NCBI GenBank assembly: GCA_950097015.1
Contig: CATNEN010000018.1
Span: 124,001 to 188,000, forward strand
DNA from: Macrostomum hystrix
Lineage: Eukaryota > Platyhelminthes > Macrostomidae
DNA length: 64,000 bases
Reading direction: 5' to 3'
The notes below the pieces were generated by a model that was not told where the DNA came from, searched no databases, and saw only the letters and a program-made list of their open reading frames with translations. The position numbers and the translations under genes were made by a program. Shown piece after piece: positions 1 through 10,105 of this stretch. How positions within the stretch are numbered: position 1 is the first letter of the stretch; every line of letters begins with the position of its first letter.

Positions 1-725
1 ATGGGTCAGCCACCCCACTCCCATCCAGAGGCATTGTGCTGAGGGTTTTCCGAGCACAATGAGCAGTCACAGCTTCTGAAACTGCGGCCTGGGCAAGAGA
101 CACTAACTGAGTTGGTCTGAGAATAAGTTATGTATTTTATGAGTTTGAGAACATTCAAAGCTATTGTTTAGAGAGCCGCCGCTTCCTACCAGAGACCCTG
201 TGCTCAAGGGGCTTCTGAGCACACTCAGTGCATTCTGTGGCATAGAAGCCGTGTTGCAAGCCGAGAAAAAGCGGCAGAATTTTATTAGCAGACACCGAGT
301 TGAGCACAATTGAGTCACTGAACTCACTGAATTAAAGGGCCTTAGCAACACAATGAAGCTGAGACAGAGCTAAACTGGCTGCTCATTGTATGGGGTGCAC
401 TGGCTCTGAGCATGGTCCGCAGTTTCTGTACAATTCGCAGCCTCTCCTGACGGCCCTCCCCGCTCGGAGGCGAAGGCGCTGAGCCCGTGGCAGCAGCGGC
501 CGCTCGCACGCTGCCTCGCAGACTCCAGCTCGGGCCTGCCTTCTTCGACACAATGGGCCTGTGCGACTCACCCACCTCCCTCCGCTGTGATGAGGCTGCA
601 GCTGCAGCCGTTCACAGACTCCACTCCTCTGCTCTCTATTCTCTGCTTTGACTGCTCGATTTGAGAATGGTCTCACATTGGATAAGCTGTGCAGGTGCAT
701 TTCCACCACAACTTCAGATTGATAG

Positions 726-1070
726 ATGAGGGGAGAAACAGACAGAGGTGAGGGGAGAAACAGACAGAGATGGGAGGAGAAACAGACAGAGGTGAGGGGA
801 GAAACAGACAGATGTGAGGGGGAGAAACAGACAGACGTGAGGGTGGAGAAACAGACAGAGATGAGGGGAGAAACAGACAGAAATGAGGGGAGAAACAGAC
901 AGAGGTGAGGGGAGAAACAGACAGAGATGAGGGGAGAAACAGACAGAAATGAGGTGAGAAACAGACAGAGATGAGGGGAGAAACAGACAGAGATGAGGGG
1001 AGAAACAGACAGAAATGAGTGGAGCAACAGACAGAGGTGAGGGAGAAACAGACAGAGATGAGGGGAGAAA
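726..1070. repeat. 22-bp minisatellite (GAGGGGAGAAACAGACAG type)
   Basis: About 15 head-to-tail units, each carrying GAGGGGAGAAACAGACAG followed by AGGT, AGAT or AAAT. The same unit forms larger arrays at 24404-25390 and 26325-27390. Open frames on either strand are low-complexity by-products of a stop-free unit and are not called as genes. Confidence 0.95.
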
Positions 1071-1628
1071 AGAAAAGCATGCAGAGGAGAATCTTAGAAA
1101 AGACTCAATTGTGTTGTTGCCAGGCCAATAGAAATTTCTGTGCTCACTAAAAGTTTTCTTTTGCTCTCGCAGCCTCAGAAAATTTCAGTTTCACAGCACA
1201 ATTATTCGGAGGCTATATGATCACTTCACTTCCATGAGGCTATATGGAAAAATTTGATCACTTTGAGTACAGTTGGTGAGTGCCTGCCTGCCCCCAGTCC
1301 GCTGCGCTTCTAATTAGGGTCTGGTGACCCCCAGTCCATGGACTGAACAGCTGACAGCAGACTTTGGAAGTCGCTGGCTGCACATGTAGCCCATCTAGAC
1401 TGGGTGTCTTCTCCATCTGCTCAAATCAGGATGCCAAAAAACTGTCTAAACCTCGCGGCAGTTGATGAAAAGTTAGTGAACTGAGTCAGCTTCACTTCAC
1501 TGTGTCTCAAATTTGATCCCAAATCCCGTTTCTGAACGGCAAACAAAAGCCGGCTAATCCGGAAACTCCGATAGCTGAACAGCTAACAGATTCCGAATCA
1601 GAACTCGATCTTACAGCTGGGCGAGAAA

Positions 1629-1965
1629 CCGAGTCCTGAACCCACAGTCCTGAACCCACAGTCCTGAACCCACAGTCCTGAACCCACAGTCCTGAACCCA
1701 CAGTCCTGAAACCACAGTCTTGAAACCACAGTCCTGAACCCACAGTCCTGAACCCACAGTCCTGAACCCACTGTCCTGAACCCACAGTCCTGAACCCACA
1801 GACCTGAACCCACAGTCCTGAACCCACAGTCCTGAACCCACAGTCCTGAACCCACAGTCCTGAACCCACAGTCCTGAACCCACAGTCCTGAACCCACAGT
1901 CCTGAACCCACAGTCCTGAAACCACAGTCCTGAACCCACAGTCCTGAACCCACAGTCCTGAACCC
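1629..1965. repeat. 14-bp minisatellite (TCCTGAACCCACAG)
   Basis: About 24 tandem copies of TCCTGAACCCACAG with occasional single-base variants. It belongs to a wider family of 13/14-bp TCCTGAATCC-type repeats also found at 3160-3905, 22625-22960 and 28010-28800. Confidence 0.95.
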
Positions 1966-1984
1966 TTCAGTTCAGTAAACTTTG

Positions 1985-2480
1985 CTTCTAACAAGAAAGC
2001 ATTGATTTCACATTTTGTATGCAAAAAATCTTTAGCGAGCGAGCGCCAGCTACCAGAGTCTTCTGTGCTCAAGAGACAATTGAGCACACTGTGAGCAGTC
2101 GAGGCTTCCCACCCAAGCCTCCCCTGATGGTTGGACCCCTCGACAGGCCGAGCAATGCTTTCTGCATCTCACGCACGGAGACGCTGTGTTGCTACCCGAT
2201 GAGAAGCTGAGCACAGTTGAGCAGTTGAGCACAATGCTAATAAGTGAGGCTGTATGCAGCAATGAACTGAACTCATTGAATTGAAGGCATTGGCCAGATT
2301 TTGCTCAGCATCGAGTTGAGCACAGCAGTTCCTGAGCACAATAAATCAGAGGCTGTGGCAGGGCTGGCAGCCACCCCACACAGAGCCAGAGGCATTGTGC
2401 TGAGAACATTTGGAGCACAATGAGCAGGCTCAGTTTCTCAAACTGCAATACACACTGGCAGAGATGGGCCAAGAAGACGT
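1985..2480. repeat. Dispersed repeat rich in TGAGCACA words, copy a
   Basis: This segment, starting near TTCTAACAAGAAAGCAT and running through CTACCAGAG, GTGCTCAA and several TGAGCACA words, resembles 4137-4560. Shorter related stretches occur at ~160-330, 22270-22480, 23490-23620 and 25760-25930. It forms the matrix between the minisatellites. No terminal repeats or coding capacity were seen, so its class is unknown. Confidence 0.6.
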
Positions 2481-2668
2481 TAGTTGAGTTTCAGAACAGT
2501 TTAAGACTACCTGCCTGCCTTAGTCCGCTCTGCTTCTGATAATTTTCACTGCTTGGCCATTGTTAGTGGATTGTTTGGGTAAACTTGTGAGTTGGTCCCT
2601 GATCCTAAATTAAAGATCCCAAATATGATCAAGATGAACCTCTTGCTTGGGTGGGAATTCTACTGGGT

Positions 2669-3090
2669 GTGGTGGCCCCCAGTCCACGGACTGAACAGCT
2701 GTACACAGCCTTTGGAAGCGCAGAGTAATAGCTGCGGCTGTGCCACTGGCTGCACATCTGGCCCAACTGGGCTGAGTGTCTGTTCCATGCCACTGGCTGC
2801 ACATCTGGCCCAACTGGGCTGAGTGTCTGTTCCATGCCACTGGCTGCACATCTGGCCCAACTGGGCTGAGTGTCTGTTCCATGCCACTGGCTGCACATCT
2901 GGCCCAACTGGGCTGAGTGTCTGTTCCATGCCACTGGCTGCACATCTGGCCCAACTGGGCTGAGTGTCTGTTCCATGCCACTGGCTGCACATCTGGCCCA
3001 ACTGGGCTGAGTGTCTTTTCCATGCCACTGGCTGCACATCTGGCCCAACTGGGCTGAGTTGATCCATCCGTTCAAATCAGGATGCCAATC
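2669..3090. repeat. Dispersed repeat with palindromic core containing a 47-bp array
   Basis: The left end carries CCCCAGTCCACGGACTGAAC, one copy of a family whose core is the palindrome AGTCCATGGACT (other copies near 1330, 9411, 27717, 50091 and 60492). Inside it, about 7 units of a 47-bp sequence (CCACTGGCTGCACATCTGGC plus 27 bp) occupy 2741-3060. Copies near 1330 and 27717 have the same flanks, ending in CAAATCAGGATGCC, but only one unit, so the array arose by local expansion inside one dispersed copy. Confidence 0.85.
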
Positions 3091-3159
3091 GAGCAACTTA
3101 ACCTTTGGATAATGAAGTTTATAAAAAGATTCTGAACCAAACAGCTGATCAAAACCCAC

Positions 3160-3905
3160 AATCCTAAATCCCCAATTCTGAATCCACAATCCTTAATCCA
3201 CAATCCTAAATTCACAATCCTGAATCCACAATCCTGAATCCACAATCCTAAATCCCAATTCTGAATCTACAATCCTGAGTCCAAAATCCTAAATCCACAA
3301 TCCTGAGTCCAAAATCCTAAATCCACAATCCTGAATCCATATCCTGAATCCATATCCTGAATCCACAGCCCAAAAATCCGCAATCCTGAATCCACAATCC
3401 TAAATCCACAGCCCTAAATTCACAATCCTAAATCCCAAATTCTGAATCCACAATCCTGAATCCACAATCCTAAATTCACAATCCTGAATCCACAATCCTG
3501 AATCCACAATCCTGAATCCACAATCCTAAATTCACAATCCCGAATCCACAATCCTGAATCCACAATCCTGAATCCACAATCCTAAATTCACAATCCTAAA
3601 TCCCCAATTCTGAATCCACAATCCTGAATCCACAATCCTAAATTCACAATCCTGAATCCACAATCCTGAATCCACAGCCCTAAATTCACAATCCTAAATC
3701 CCCAATCCTGAATCTACAATCCTGAATCCACAGTCCTAAATTCACAATCCTAAATCCCAAATTCTGAATCCACAATCCTGAATCCAAAATCCTGAATCCA
3801 CAATCCTGAATCCATATCCTGAATCCACAATCCTGAATCCATATCCTGAATCCATATCCTGAATCCATATCCTGAATCCACAGCCCTAAATCCGCAGTCC
3901 TGAAT
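3160..3905. repeat. 13/14-bp minisatellite (TCCTGAATCCACAA and variants)
   Basis: About 53 units of TCCTGAATCCACAA interleaved with TCCTAAATTCACAA and the 13-bp form ATATCCTGAATCC. The variants form short homogeneous runs, as expected from repeated local duplication. The equivalent block in the duplicate lies at ~28490-28810. Confidence 0.95.
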
Positions 3906-4105
3906 CCGCGAATTTCAAAACCTAACTCAAAGCCCCAACCAAAACATTTCAACTGCTCTCCTAACAGCTCCATTTCAACCAGTGAAGCAGTGCAAACTCA
4001 TTCACCATGGCAACCATCTCACACTGAGTGCATCATATTTCTGGGATCGTGAGAGCTCTCAATCAGGCTTAGGATCTGTGCTCAAAGTGCCAGAGGAGTC
4101 AGAGC

Positions 4106-4833
4106 TGCTGCTGCGAAAATGTGTATTAAACTGGCTTCTAACAAGAAAGCATTTGGGCTATTCTCGCGCTCTGACCATAAAAAATGTTTAACGAACGCGC
4201 CCTAGCTACCAGAGACTCTGTGCTCAAAGGACATATGAGCACACTGTGAGCAGTCGCGGCATCCCACCCCAGCCTTCCCTGATGCGGTGCACTCGAGTGT
4301 CTGAGCAGGCTGAGCAGTGCTCTCCGCATATCAGGCAGGGAGAGGCTGTGTTGCTGCCCGATGAAAAGCTGCAGTCTGCTTCTTTAGCAGGCAGCGAGTT
4401 GAGCACAGTTTGTTACCTGAGCACAGTGGCAAAACATCAGGCTGCATACGGTAATGAGTCGCTAACAAAACTCAGTGAATTGAAGGCATTCGGCAGCACA
4501 ACGAGCGGTCAGAGATATAGAAATAAAATATGTGCTCATCTATTCTCAATGCAGCCTCTGCCTTCCCCTACTCTCGTCTCCGGGCAGTCCATTCCAGTCC
4601 CCGTGTTGGCCTCGGTTGCCAAGTGCCGACCTCCTCCCTCCAGCAGGTTTGAGCAGTTTTGCACTCGGTCTTAAGCTCTCTTCTGTTTTAAGCTGCTTTT
4701 AATGGCTCGACTTAACTTTTTTTATGCTTTTGAGATCAGTTTGATTGCTTGTAGACAGGTCCAGGTTGTAGCATGAGATCAGATTATATAGTACACCTTG
4801 GTACCAGAGCTTATGATATGGCAAAGTCTGTTT
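4106..4833. repeat. Dispersed repeats, no gene seen
   Basis: The first part (4137-4560) is a second copy of the TGAGCACA-rich repeat. The stretch 4546-4680 (GCAGCCTC..., CCCCTACTCTCGTCTCC, TTTGAGCAGTTTTGCACTCGG) is nearly repeated at 24012-24160. No convincing coding exon was found; the 142-codon open frame across it has no recognisable domain and follows repeated DNA. Confidence 0.6.
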
Positions 4834-5713
4834 AGTCCCTCCTCTTCCCTCCTCTTCCCTCCTCTCCTCTCCTCTCCTCTCCTCTCCTCTCCTCTCCTCT
4901 CCTCTCCTCTCCTCTCCTCTTCCCTCCTCTCCTCTCTTCTGCTCCTCTCCTCTCCTCCTCTTCTCCTCTCCTCTTCTCCTCTTCTCTTCTCTCCTCTCCT
5001 TTTCTCCTCTCCTCCTCTTCTTTCCTCGCCTCCTCTTCTCTCCTCTCCTCTTCTCTTCTCCTCTCATCTGCTCTTCCCTCCTCTTCTTCTCTCCTCTCCT
5101 CTCCTTTTCCCCCTTCTCCTCGCCTCTTCCCTCCTCTTCCCTCCTCTCCTCTCCTCTTCCCTTTTCTCCTCTTCTCCTCTCCTCTCCTCTTCCCTCCTCT
5201 CATCTCCTCTTCCCTCCTCTTCCCTCCTCTCCTCTCCTCTTCCCTCCTCTCCTCTCTTCTCCTCCTCTCCTCCTCTTCTTCTCTACTCTTCTCCTCTCCT
5301 TTTCTCCTCTCCTCTCCTTTACTCCTCTCCTCCTCTCCTCTCCTCCTCTCCTCTCCTCTTCCCTCCTCTCCTCTCTTCTCCTCCTCTCCTCTCCTCCTCT
5401 TCTCCTCTCCTCTCCTCTCCTTTTCTCCTCTCCTCCTCTTCTCTCCTCTCCTCTCCTTTTCTCCTCTCTTCTCCTCTCCTCTCCTCCTCTTCTTCTCTCC
5501 TCCTCTCCTCTCCTCTTCTGTCCTCTCCTCTCCTTTTCTCCTCTCTTCTCCTCTCCTCTCCTCCTCTTCTTCTCTCCTCTTCTCCTCTCCTCTTCTCTCA
5601 CCTCCCCCCTCTCCTCTCTTCTCCTCCTCTTCCCTACTCTCCTCTCTTCTCCTCCTATTCCCTCCTCTCCTCTCCTATTCTCTCCTCTTCCCTCCTCTCC
5701 TTTCTTCTCCTGC
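4834..5713. repeat. Polypyrimidine tract (CCTCT/CTTCT type) ending at a splice acceptor
   Basis: About 880 bp of almost pure C/T on the plus strand, built from CCTCT and CTTCC words, with very few purines before its right end. It stops exactly at TTTCTTCTCCTGCAG, which reads as a 3' splice site 133 bp upstream of the start codon of the first ankyrin/Mab-21 gene. The long leucine/serine (plus) and arginine/glutamate (minus) open frames are translations of the repeat. Confidence 0.95.
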
Positions 5714-5715
5714 AG
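5701..5715 (+). promoter_or_regulatory. Putative 3' splice site upstream of ankyrin/Mab-21 gene 1
   Basis: TTTCTTCTCCTGCAG closes the pyrimidine tract and is followed by CTCAACAGCCAAT, which is also found (CTCAGCAGCCAAT) right after the AG in the paralogue at 57768. An AG preceded by a long pyrimidine run just before a 5' untranslated region suits either a spliced-leader acceptor, as used by many flatworm genes, or a normal intron end. Which one cannot be told from sequence. Confidence 0.45.
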
Positions 5716-5847
5716 CTCAACAGCCAATAAGCCTCCAGTAAACAAGGCTTCTGGCTGGCTGCAACGGAATGCAAAGGCAAAGTGTCTGGCTACTAAACTT
5801 TCTACCACATTTGCCACTTTCCTAACCCACAAGCAGACACCTGCAAA

Positions 5848-7235
5848 ATGTTTCCCTTACTCACAATACTCACGGCTGTCCTCGTGTACCTCATGAACTC
5901 ACTTCATTCCTCACACCACCGAGAAGACGCACAAGAACTCACCGACCAGGACCTCCTCGCAGCCATCAGAGACGACCGAGTGGAGCCCGTTCAGCGATTC
6001 ATTAACAGCGGCGGGAGCCTCGATACCTTCATCGCCTATGCAGACTCATTTTTTACTCCAGCAATGCTCGCTTGCCGATTCGGAAGACATGAAATTCTCG
6101 TGAGACTCATCCGAGCCATTGCAGATGTAGATAAGCAGAACTGGAGAGGGGCGACAGCATTGTGGATGGCATCACAATATGGTCACCACCGACTGGTGAA
6201 ATCACTCATCAAAGCACGAGCCGACGTCAATCTTCAAAGAAATACTGGCTCCTCACCTCTCTACATTGCATCACAAAATGGCCATAAGGACGTCGTCCAC
6301 TCACTCATCAAAGCACGAGCCGACGTCAATCTTCAAGAGAAAGTCTATGGCCGCTCACCTCTCTACATTGCAACACAATATGGCCACAAGGACGTCGTCG
6401 ACTCACTCATCAAAGCACGAGCCGACGTCAATCTTCAAACAAATACTGGCGAGTCACCTCTCTACATTGCATCACAGCAAGGCCATAAGGACGTCGTCAA
6501 CTCACTCATCAAAGCACGAGCCGACGTCAATCTTCAAAGAAATACTGGCTTCTCACCTCTCAACATTGCATCACAATATGGCCATAAGGACGTCATCGAC
6601 TCACTCATCAAAGCACGTGCCGACGTCAATCTTCAAAGAAATACTGGCTTCTCACCTCTCAACATTGCATCACAATATGGCCATAAGGACGTCATCGACT
6701 CACTCATCAAAGCACGTGCCGACGTCAATCTTCAAACAAATACTGGCTCCTCACCTCTCTACATTGCATCACAAAATGGCCATAAGGACGTCGTCCACTC
6801 ACTCATCAAAGCACGAGCCGACGTCAATCTTCAAGAGAAAGTCTATGGCTCCTCACCTCTCCACATTGCATCACAAAATGGCCATAAGGACGTCGTCCAC
6901 TCACTCATCAAAGCACGAGCCGACGTCAATCTTCAAGAGAAAGTCTATGGCTCCTCACCTCTCTACATTGCATCACAAAATGGCCATAAGGACGTCGTCC
7001 ACTCACTCATCAAAGCACGAGCCGACGTCAATATTCAAACAAATACTGGCTACTCACCTCTCTACATTGCATCACAAAATGGCCACCTCAGTGTTGTTGA
7101 GTCACTCATGAAGGTCGTTGATAGCCCAGAATTGCTGGAAGCTGCTCTGCGAATCGCCACGGAAGTTGGCCATGACCCAGTGGTTGACCTGCTGAGCCCT
7201 GGATCATCCGCGCCTCTGCCTGAGAAGCAGAACAG
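5848..7235 (+). CDS. Ankyrin-repeat exon (exon 1) of ankyrin/Mab-21 fusion gene 1
   Basis: The ATG at 5848 follows CACCTGCAAA and starts a 462-residue exon. Residues 3-18 form a hydrophobic N-terminal stretch that could be a signal or anchor. From about residue 35 there are around 12 ankyrin repeats; nine are nearly identical 33-34-residue units with the signature SPLYIASQNGHKDVV and SLIKARADVN. Three units carry an EKVYG variant one residue longer. The exon ends at AACAG before GTAGGAGC, a good donor in phase 2, and the frame meets TAG at once if unspliced. Joining to the acceptor at 8604 restores an AGA codon and leads into the Mab-21-like exon, so the full product would be 1116 residues (5848-7235, 8605-8954, 10106-11718). 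The repeat units are almost identical at DNA level, unlike old ankyrin genes. A ligand-binding or scaffold role for the repeats is family knowledge; the partner is unknown. Confidence 0.88.
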
Positions 7236-7394
7236 GTAGGAGCTCCTGTTTCTCCTGTAAAAGTCACATGAGCAATGAGATAATTTGAGACTTCGGATTC
7301 TCTGAGTAATCAGACTCGAAATCTGATAGCTGAAGTTCGGAACTGATTGTGTGTCAGTTATTGTACATATAAAATATGATTTTGGAGAATTCAC

Positions 7395-8005
7395 AGGTTT
7401 GGGATTTAATAATACAGGTTTGGGATTCAATATTACAGGTTTGGGATTTAATGTTACAGGTTTGAGATTAAATGTTACAGGTTTGAGATTTAATATTACA
7501 GGTTTGAGGTTTAATATTACAGGTTTGAGATTTAATATTACAGGTTTGAGGTTTAATATTACAGGTTTGAGATTTAATATTACAGGTTTGAGATTTAATA
7601 TTACAGGTTTGAGATTTAATATTACAGGTTTGAGATTTAATATTACAGGTTTGAGATTTAATATTACAGGTTTGGGATTTAATATAACAGGTTTGGAATT
7701 CAATATTACAGGTTTGAGATTCAATACTACAGGTTTGAGATTCAATACTACAGGTTTGAGATTCAATACTACAGGTTTGAGATTCAATATTACAGGTTTG
7801 AGATTTATATTATAGGTTTGAGATTTAATATTACAGGTTTGAGATTTTATATTCTAGGTTTGAGATTTAATATTTCAGGATTGAGATTTAATATTACAGG
7901 TTTGGGATTTAATATTACAGGTTTGAGATTTAATGTTACAGGTTTGAGATTTAATGTTACAGGTTTCGAATTCAATATTACAGGTTTGAGATTCAGTATT
8001 ACAGA
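7395..8005. repeat. 21-bp minisatellite in intron 1 of gene 1
   Basis: About 29 units of ACAGGTTTGAGATTTAATAT plus T, with GGG/GAG and TTT/TTC variants. It lies in the first intron of ankyrin/Mab-21 gene 1 and is missing from the same intron of gene 2, where unrelated sequence (59340-59700) occupies the place. The unit is a multiple of three and stop-free, so frames reading ITGLRFN (plus) or NLKPVIL (minus) are repeat artefacts. Confidence 0.95.
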
Positions 8006-8149
8006 AATAAAATATTGGATTTAGATTTCTTGAAATTGGCACATTCTGTCTGTTTAGTGTATTATTCGCAAAAAATCTGCCTACTAATTTTTTCAAAAGT
8101 GATACATCTTTCACATTCCTCGTTTCAACTATAGTTTTAGTTTCAATCC

Positions 8150-8604
8150 CAGTGAAACTCAGCACTGCCGCCTCCTCTCACCCTTCAGAGCCTCCCAGCC
8201 TCACTGAACCTCAGCACTGCCGCCTCCTCTCACCCTTCAGAGCCTCCCAGCCTCACTAAACCTCAGCACTGCCGCCTCCTCTCACCCTTCAGAGCCTCCC
8301 AGCCTCACTGAAACTCAGCACTGCCGCCTCCTCTCACCCTTCAGAGCCTCCCAGCCTCACTGAACCTCAGCACTGCCGCCTCCTCTCACCCTTCAGAGCC
8401 TCCCAGCCTCACTGAAACTCAGCACTGCCGCCTCCTCTCACCCTTCAGAGCCTCCCAGCCTCACTGAAACTCAGCACTGCCGCCTCCTCTCACACTTCAG
8501 AGCCTCCCAGCCTCACTGAAACTCAGCACTGCCGCCTCCTCTCACCCTTCAGAGCCTCCCAGCCTCACTGAACCTCAGCACTGCCGCCTCCTCTCACCCT
8601 TCAG
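8150..8604 (+). repeat. 52-bp array of reiterated exon 2 splice acceptors, gene 1
   Basis: The 52-bp unit contains GCCGCCTCCTCTCACCCTTC followed by AG and AGCC. The AG positions run from 8187-8188 to 8603-8604 in exact 52-bp steps, nine in all (416 bp = 8 x 52). The last one is the acceptor used by the Mab-21 exon, since only there does the coding sequence continue. The array is thus a tandem multiplication of a complete pyrimidine tract, AG and first exon bases. The paralogue has four copies (59720-59894). Confidence 0.95.
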
Positions 8605-8954
8605 AGCCGCACCCAGCGACGCAGAGCTGAGCCAGCAGCTGCACTCCAAGCTCTCTCAGTCGGGATTCGTGGACTCCAGAGCCGCCTTGCAGATCGCTGT
8701 GGCTGACGTCTTGCAGGATGTTCTCACGAAGAGATGGAACAATGACGACTGGTTCGCTGTGGGCAGCTTCTCTGAGGCCTGGGGCAACAGCCTGGTCTCT
8801 CTGGATGGCAGAACTGACATTGACTCTGACATCGATGTTATTCGGCTGATTCCAGGAAGGCCGATTCACCCGAGAGATTTGTGCGAGTGCGACCGAGTGG
8901 AGGCTGCTCAGACAGTGGAGCTCAGCAATGGCCACATCCTGAGCTCCGGATTCG
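8605..8954 (+). CDS. Mab-21-like catalytic-motif exon (exon 2) of gene 1
   Basis: This 350-bp exon encodes roughly residues 463-579 of the fusion. It contains VGSFSEAW and, 16 residues on from the serine, TDIDSDIDVI. This matches the Gly-Ser turn followed by alternating acidic residues of the nucleotidyltransferase fold shared by Mab-21 proteins and cGAS-like receptors. Upstream, DAELSQQLHSKLSQSGF to VADVLQDVL would be the preceding helical spine. The donor is TTCG before GTGAG (phase 1); reading through gives 8669-9130, which soon loses any family resemblance. The acidic pair is present, so catalysis is not excluded, but the third metal ligand expected further on was not identified. Many Mab-21 family members are inactive, so enzymatic activity is an open question. 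Confidence 0.82.
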
Positions 8955-10105
8955 GTGAGAATTTCCTGTCAGAGACTGTCGGGATGGCTGGGACAAGAAT
9001 TGAACATGAGTTTGGCTTGCTCATCTTCTTTTGCTTTCTAAAGCAAACAACAAACAAGGAAAGCAAACAAATGTTCAGTCCAGGTTTGAAATGCAGAGCC
9101 AGAGCAAGAAATTTCCCAGCAAAAATGTAAACCCTGATTTTTCTTTCGGCGAGCTTCCTCTGGGAACCAAACAGAGGCTTAGCGCTCCTCGCTCAGTGTA
9201 CTTAGTGAATAGTGATGCTATATTATGTATTCATTGTACATACTGACTTTTATAAGCCAAAATCTAATATCCTATATTCGCTATAAACTGTTAGTTAACT
9301 AGCAATGTAAGCCCATCTTCGGGGAGCCCAGACGATTCAATCAAGTTTCTCTTTGTTTCTTAGGCTCGCAATACTTCCACAGTCACAGGTGTGTAAAATT
9401 ACAGTTTTTGAGGTGACCGCCCCAGTCCATGGACTGAACCGTTGTACACAGCTTTTGGAAGCGTCGTACAAACGCTACGGCTGGGCCATTGCAAATTTCG
9501 GTTATTTCTATTATATTATATTCTATTGCCGCTTTTACAGAATTCGTTTTCTGTGATTCTGAAATTATGCCAATCAATGTCCATTGATTTTCAACAATAT
9601 TCCGAACAGCCAATTCTTACTAGCCATATAGTAGCTAGTTATCCAGTAGACAGGAAAATTATCCTAATTTATGTGGGCGGGAAAACCCCCGCCGCAGGAA
9701 AATCCCATCGAATTTCCAGTCCAGATTTGAATCTCGGCCTGAGGGAACGATGCTTGTCCAAGAGCTGGAATCATAACCTTGTATTTATTCAGCTCAGCCA
9801 GCTGAAGGTTACACTAGAAATTTGAGGGGGCTGGTGACTCCCCAGTACAAAGACTGAAGAGCTGTATACAGTACTCACAAAATACTCATAAGAAACTAAA
9901 GAAGCAAGGAAGAATTGAAAATAATCGTGAACGTGCTCCCCTCCGTAGGGGGCAAAAGTTTCTAGTCTGCACTAAAATTTCATATAAATCGCAGCTACAA
10001 ACCATCTTTGCACAATTTTTTTATATTATCGAGAAATAGTTCTGTGTCTATCAACTTGAAATCTGATGGCATTTTGCATATTTCTTGCATTTCCTTTTTC
10101 TCCAG
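8955..10105 (+). other. Intron 2 of ankyrin/Mab-21 gene 1
   Basis: The intron runs from GTGAGAATTTCC to CTTTTTCTCCAG. It contains a copy of the AGTCCATGGACT dispersed repeat at 9411-9480, a weaker one near 9830, and a stretch at about 9098-9345 that is missing from intron 2 of gene 2. Outside that insertion the two introns are nearly identical, showing the duplication covered the entire gene. Confidence 0.75.

Larger units (their letters stand above)
1..4105. repeat. Segmental duplication, copy 1 (partner 25599-29020)
   Basis: The first ~1.08 kb matches the sequence from position 25599 almost base for base, with scattered substitutions. The match resumes around 1081-1965 (partner ~27400-28480) and 3660-4105 (partner ~28490-29020). 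The copies differ mainly in the number of units in the embedded minisatellites, and the block at about 1970-3660 is absent from the partner. The right boundary is sharp: after the shared phrase ending in GTGCCAGAGG the copies diverge, and the partner continues into a hairpin (29027-29050). No coding gene was recognised inside; open frames here are repeat translations. Confidence 0.85.

Noticed and set aside
4246-4674. 142-codon plus-strand open frame
   Set aside because: Runs through two dispersed repeats also found elsewhere without an open frame; no domain recognised.
6266-7111. 281-codon second frame inside the ankyrin repeats
   Set aside because: Overlaps the ankyrin frame; the 99-bp unit happens to be open in that register and repetition lengthens it. 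No sign of independent conservation.
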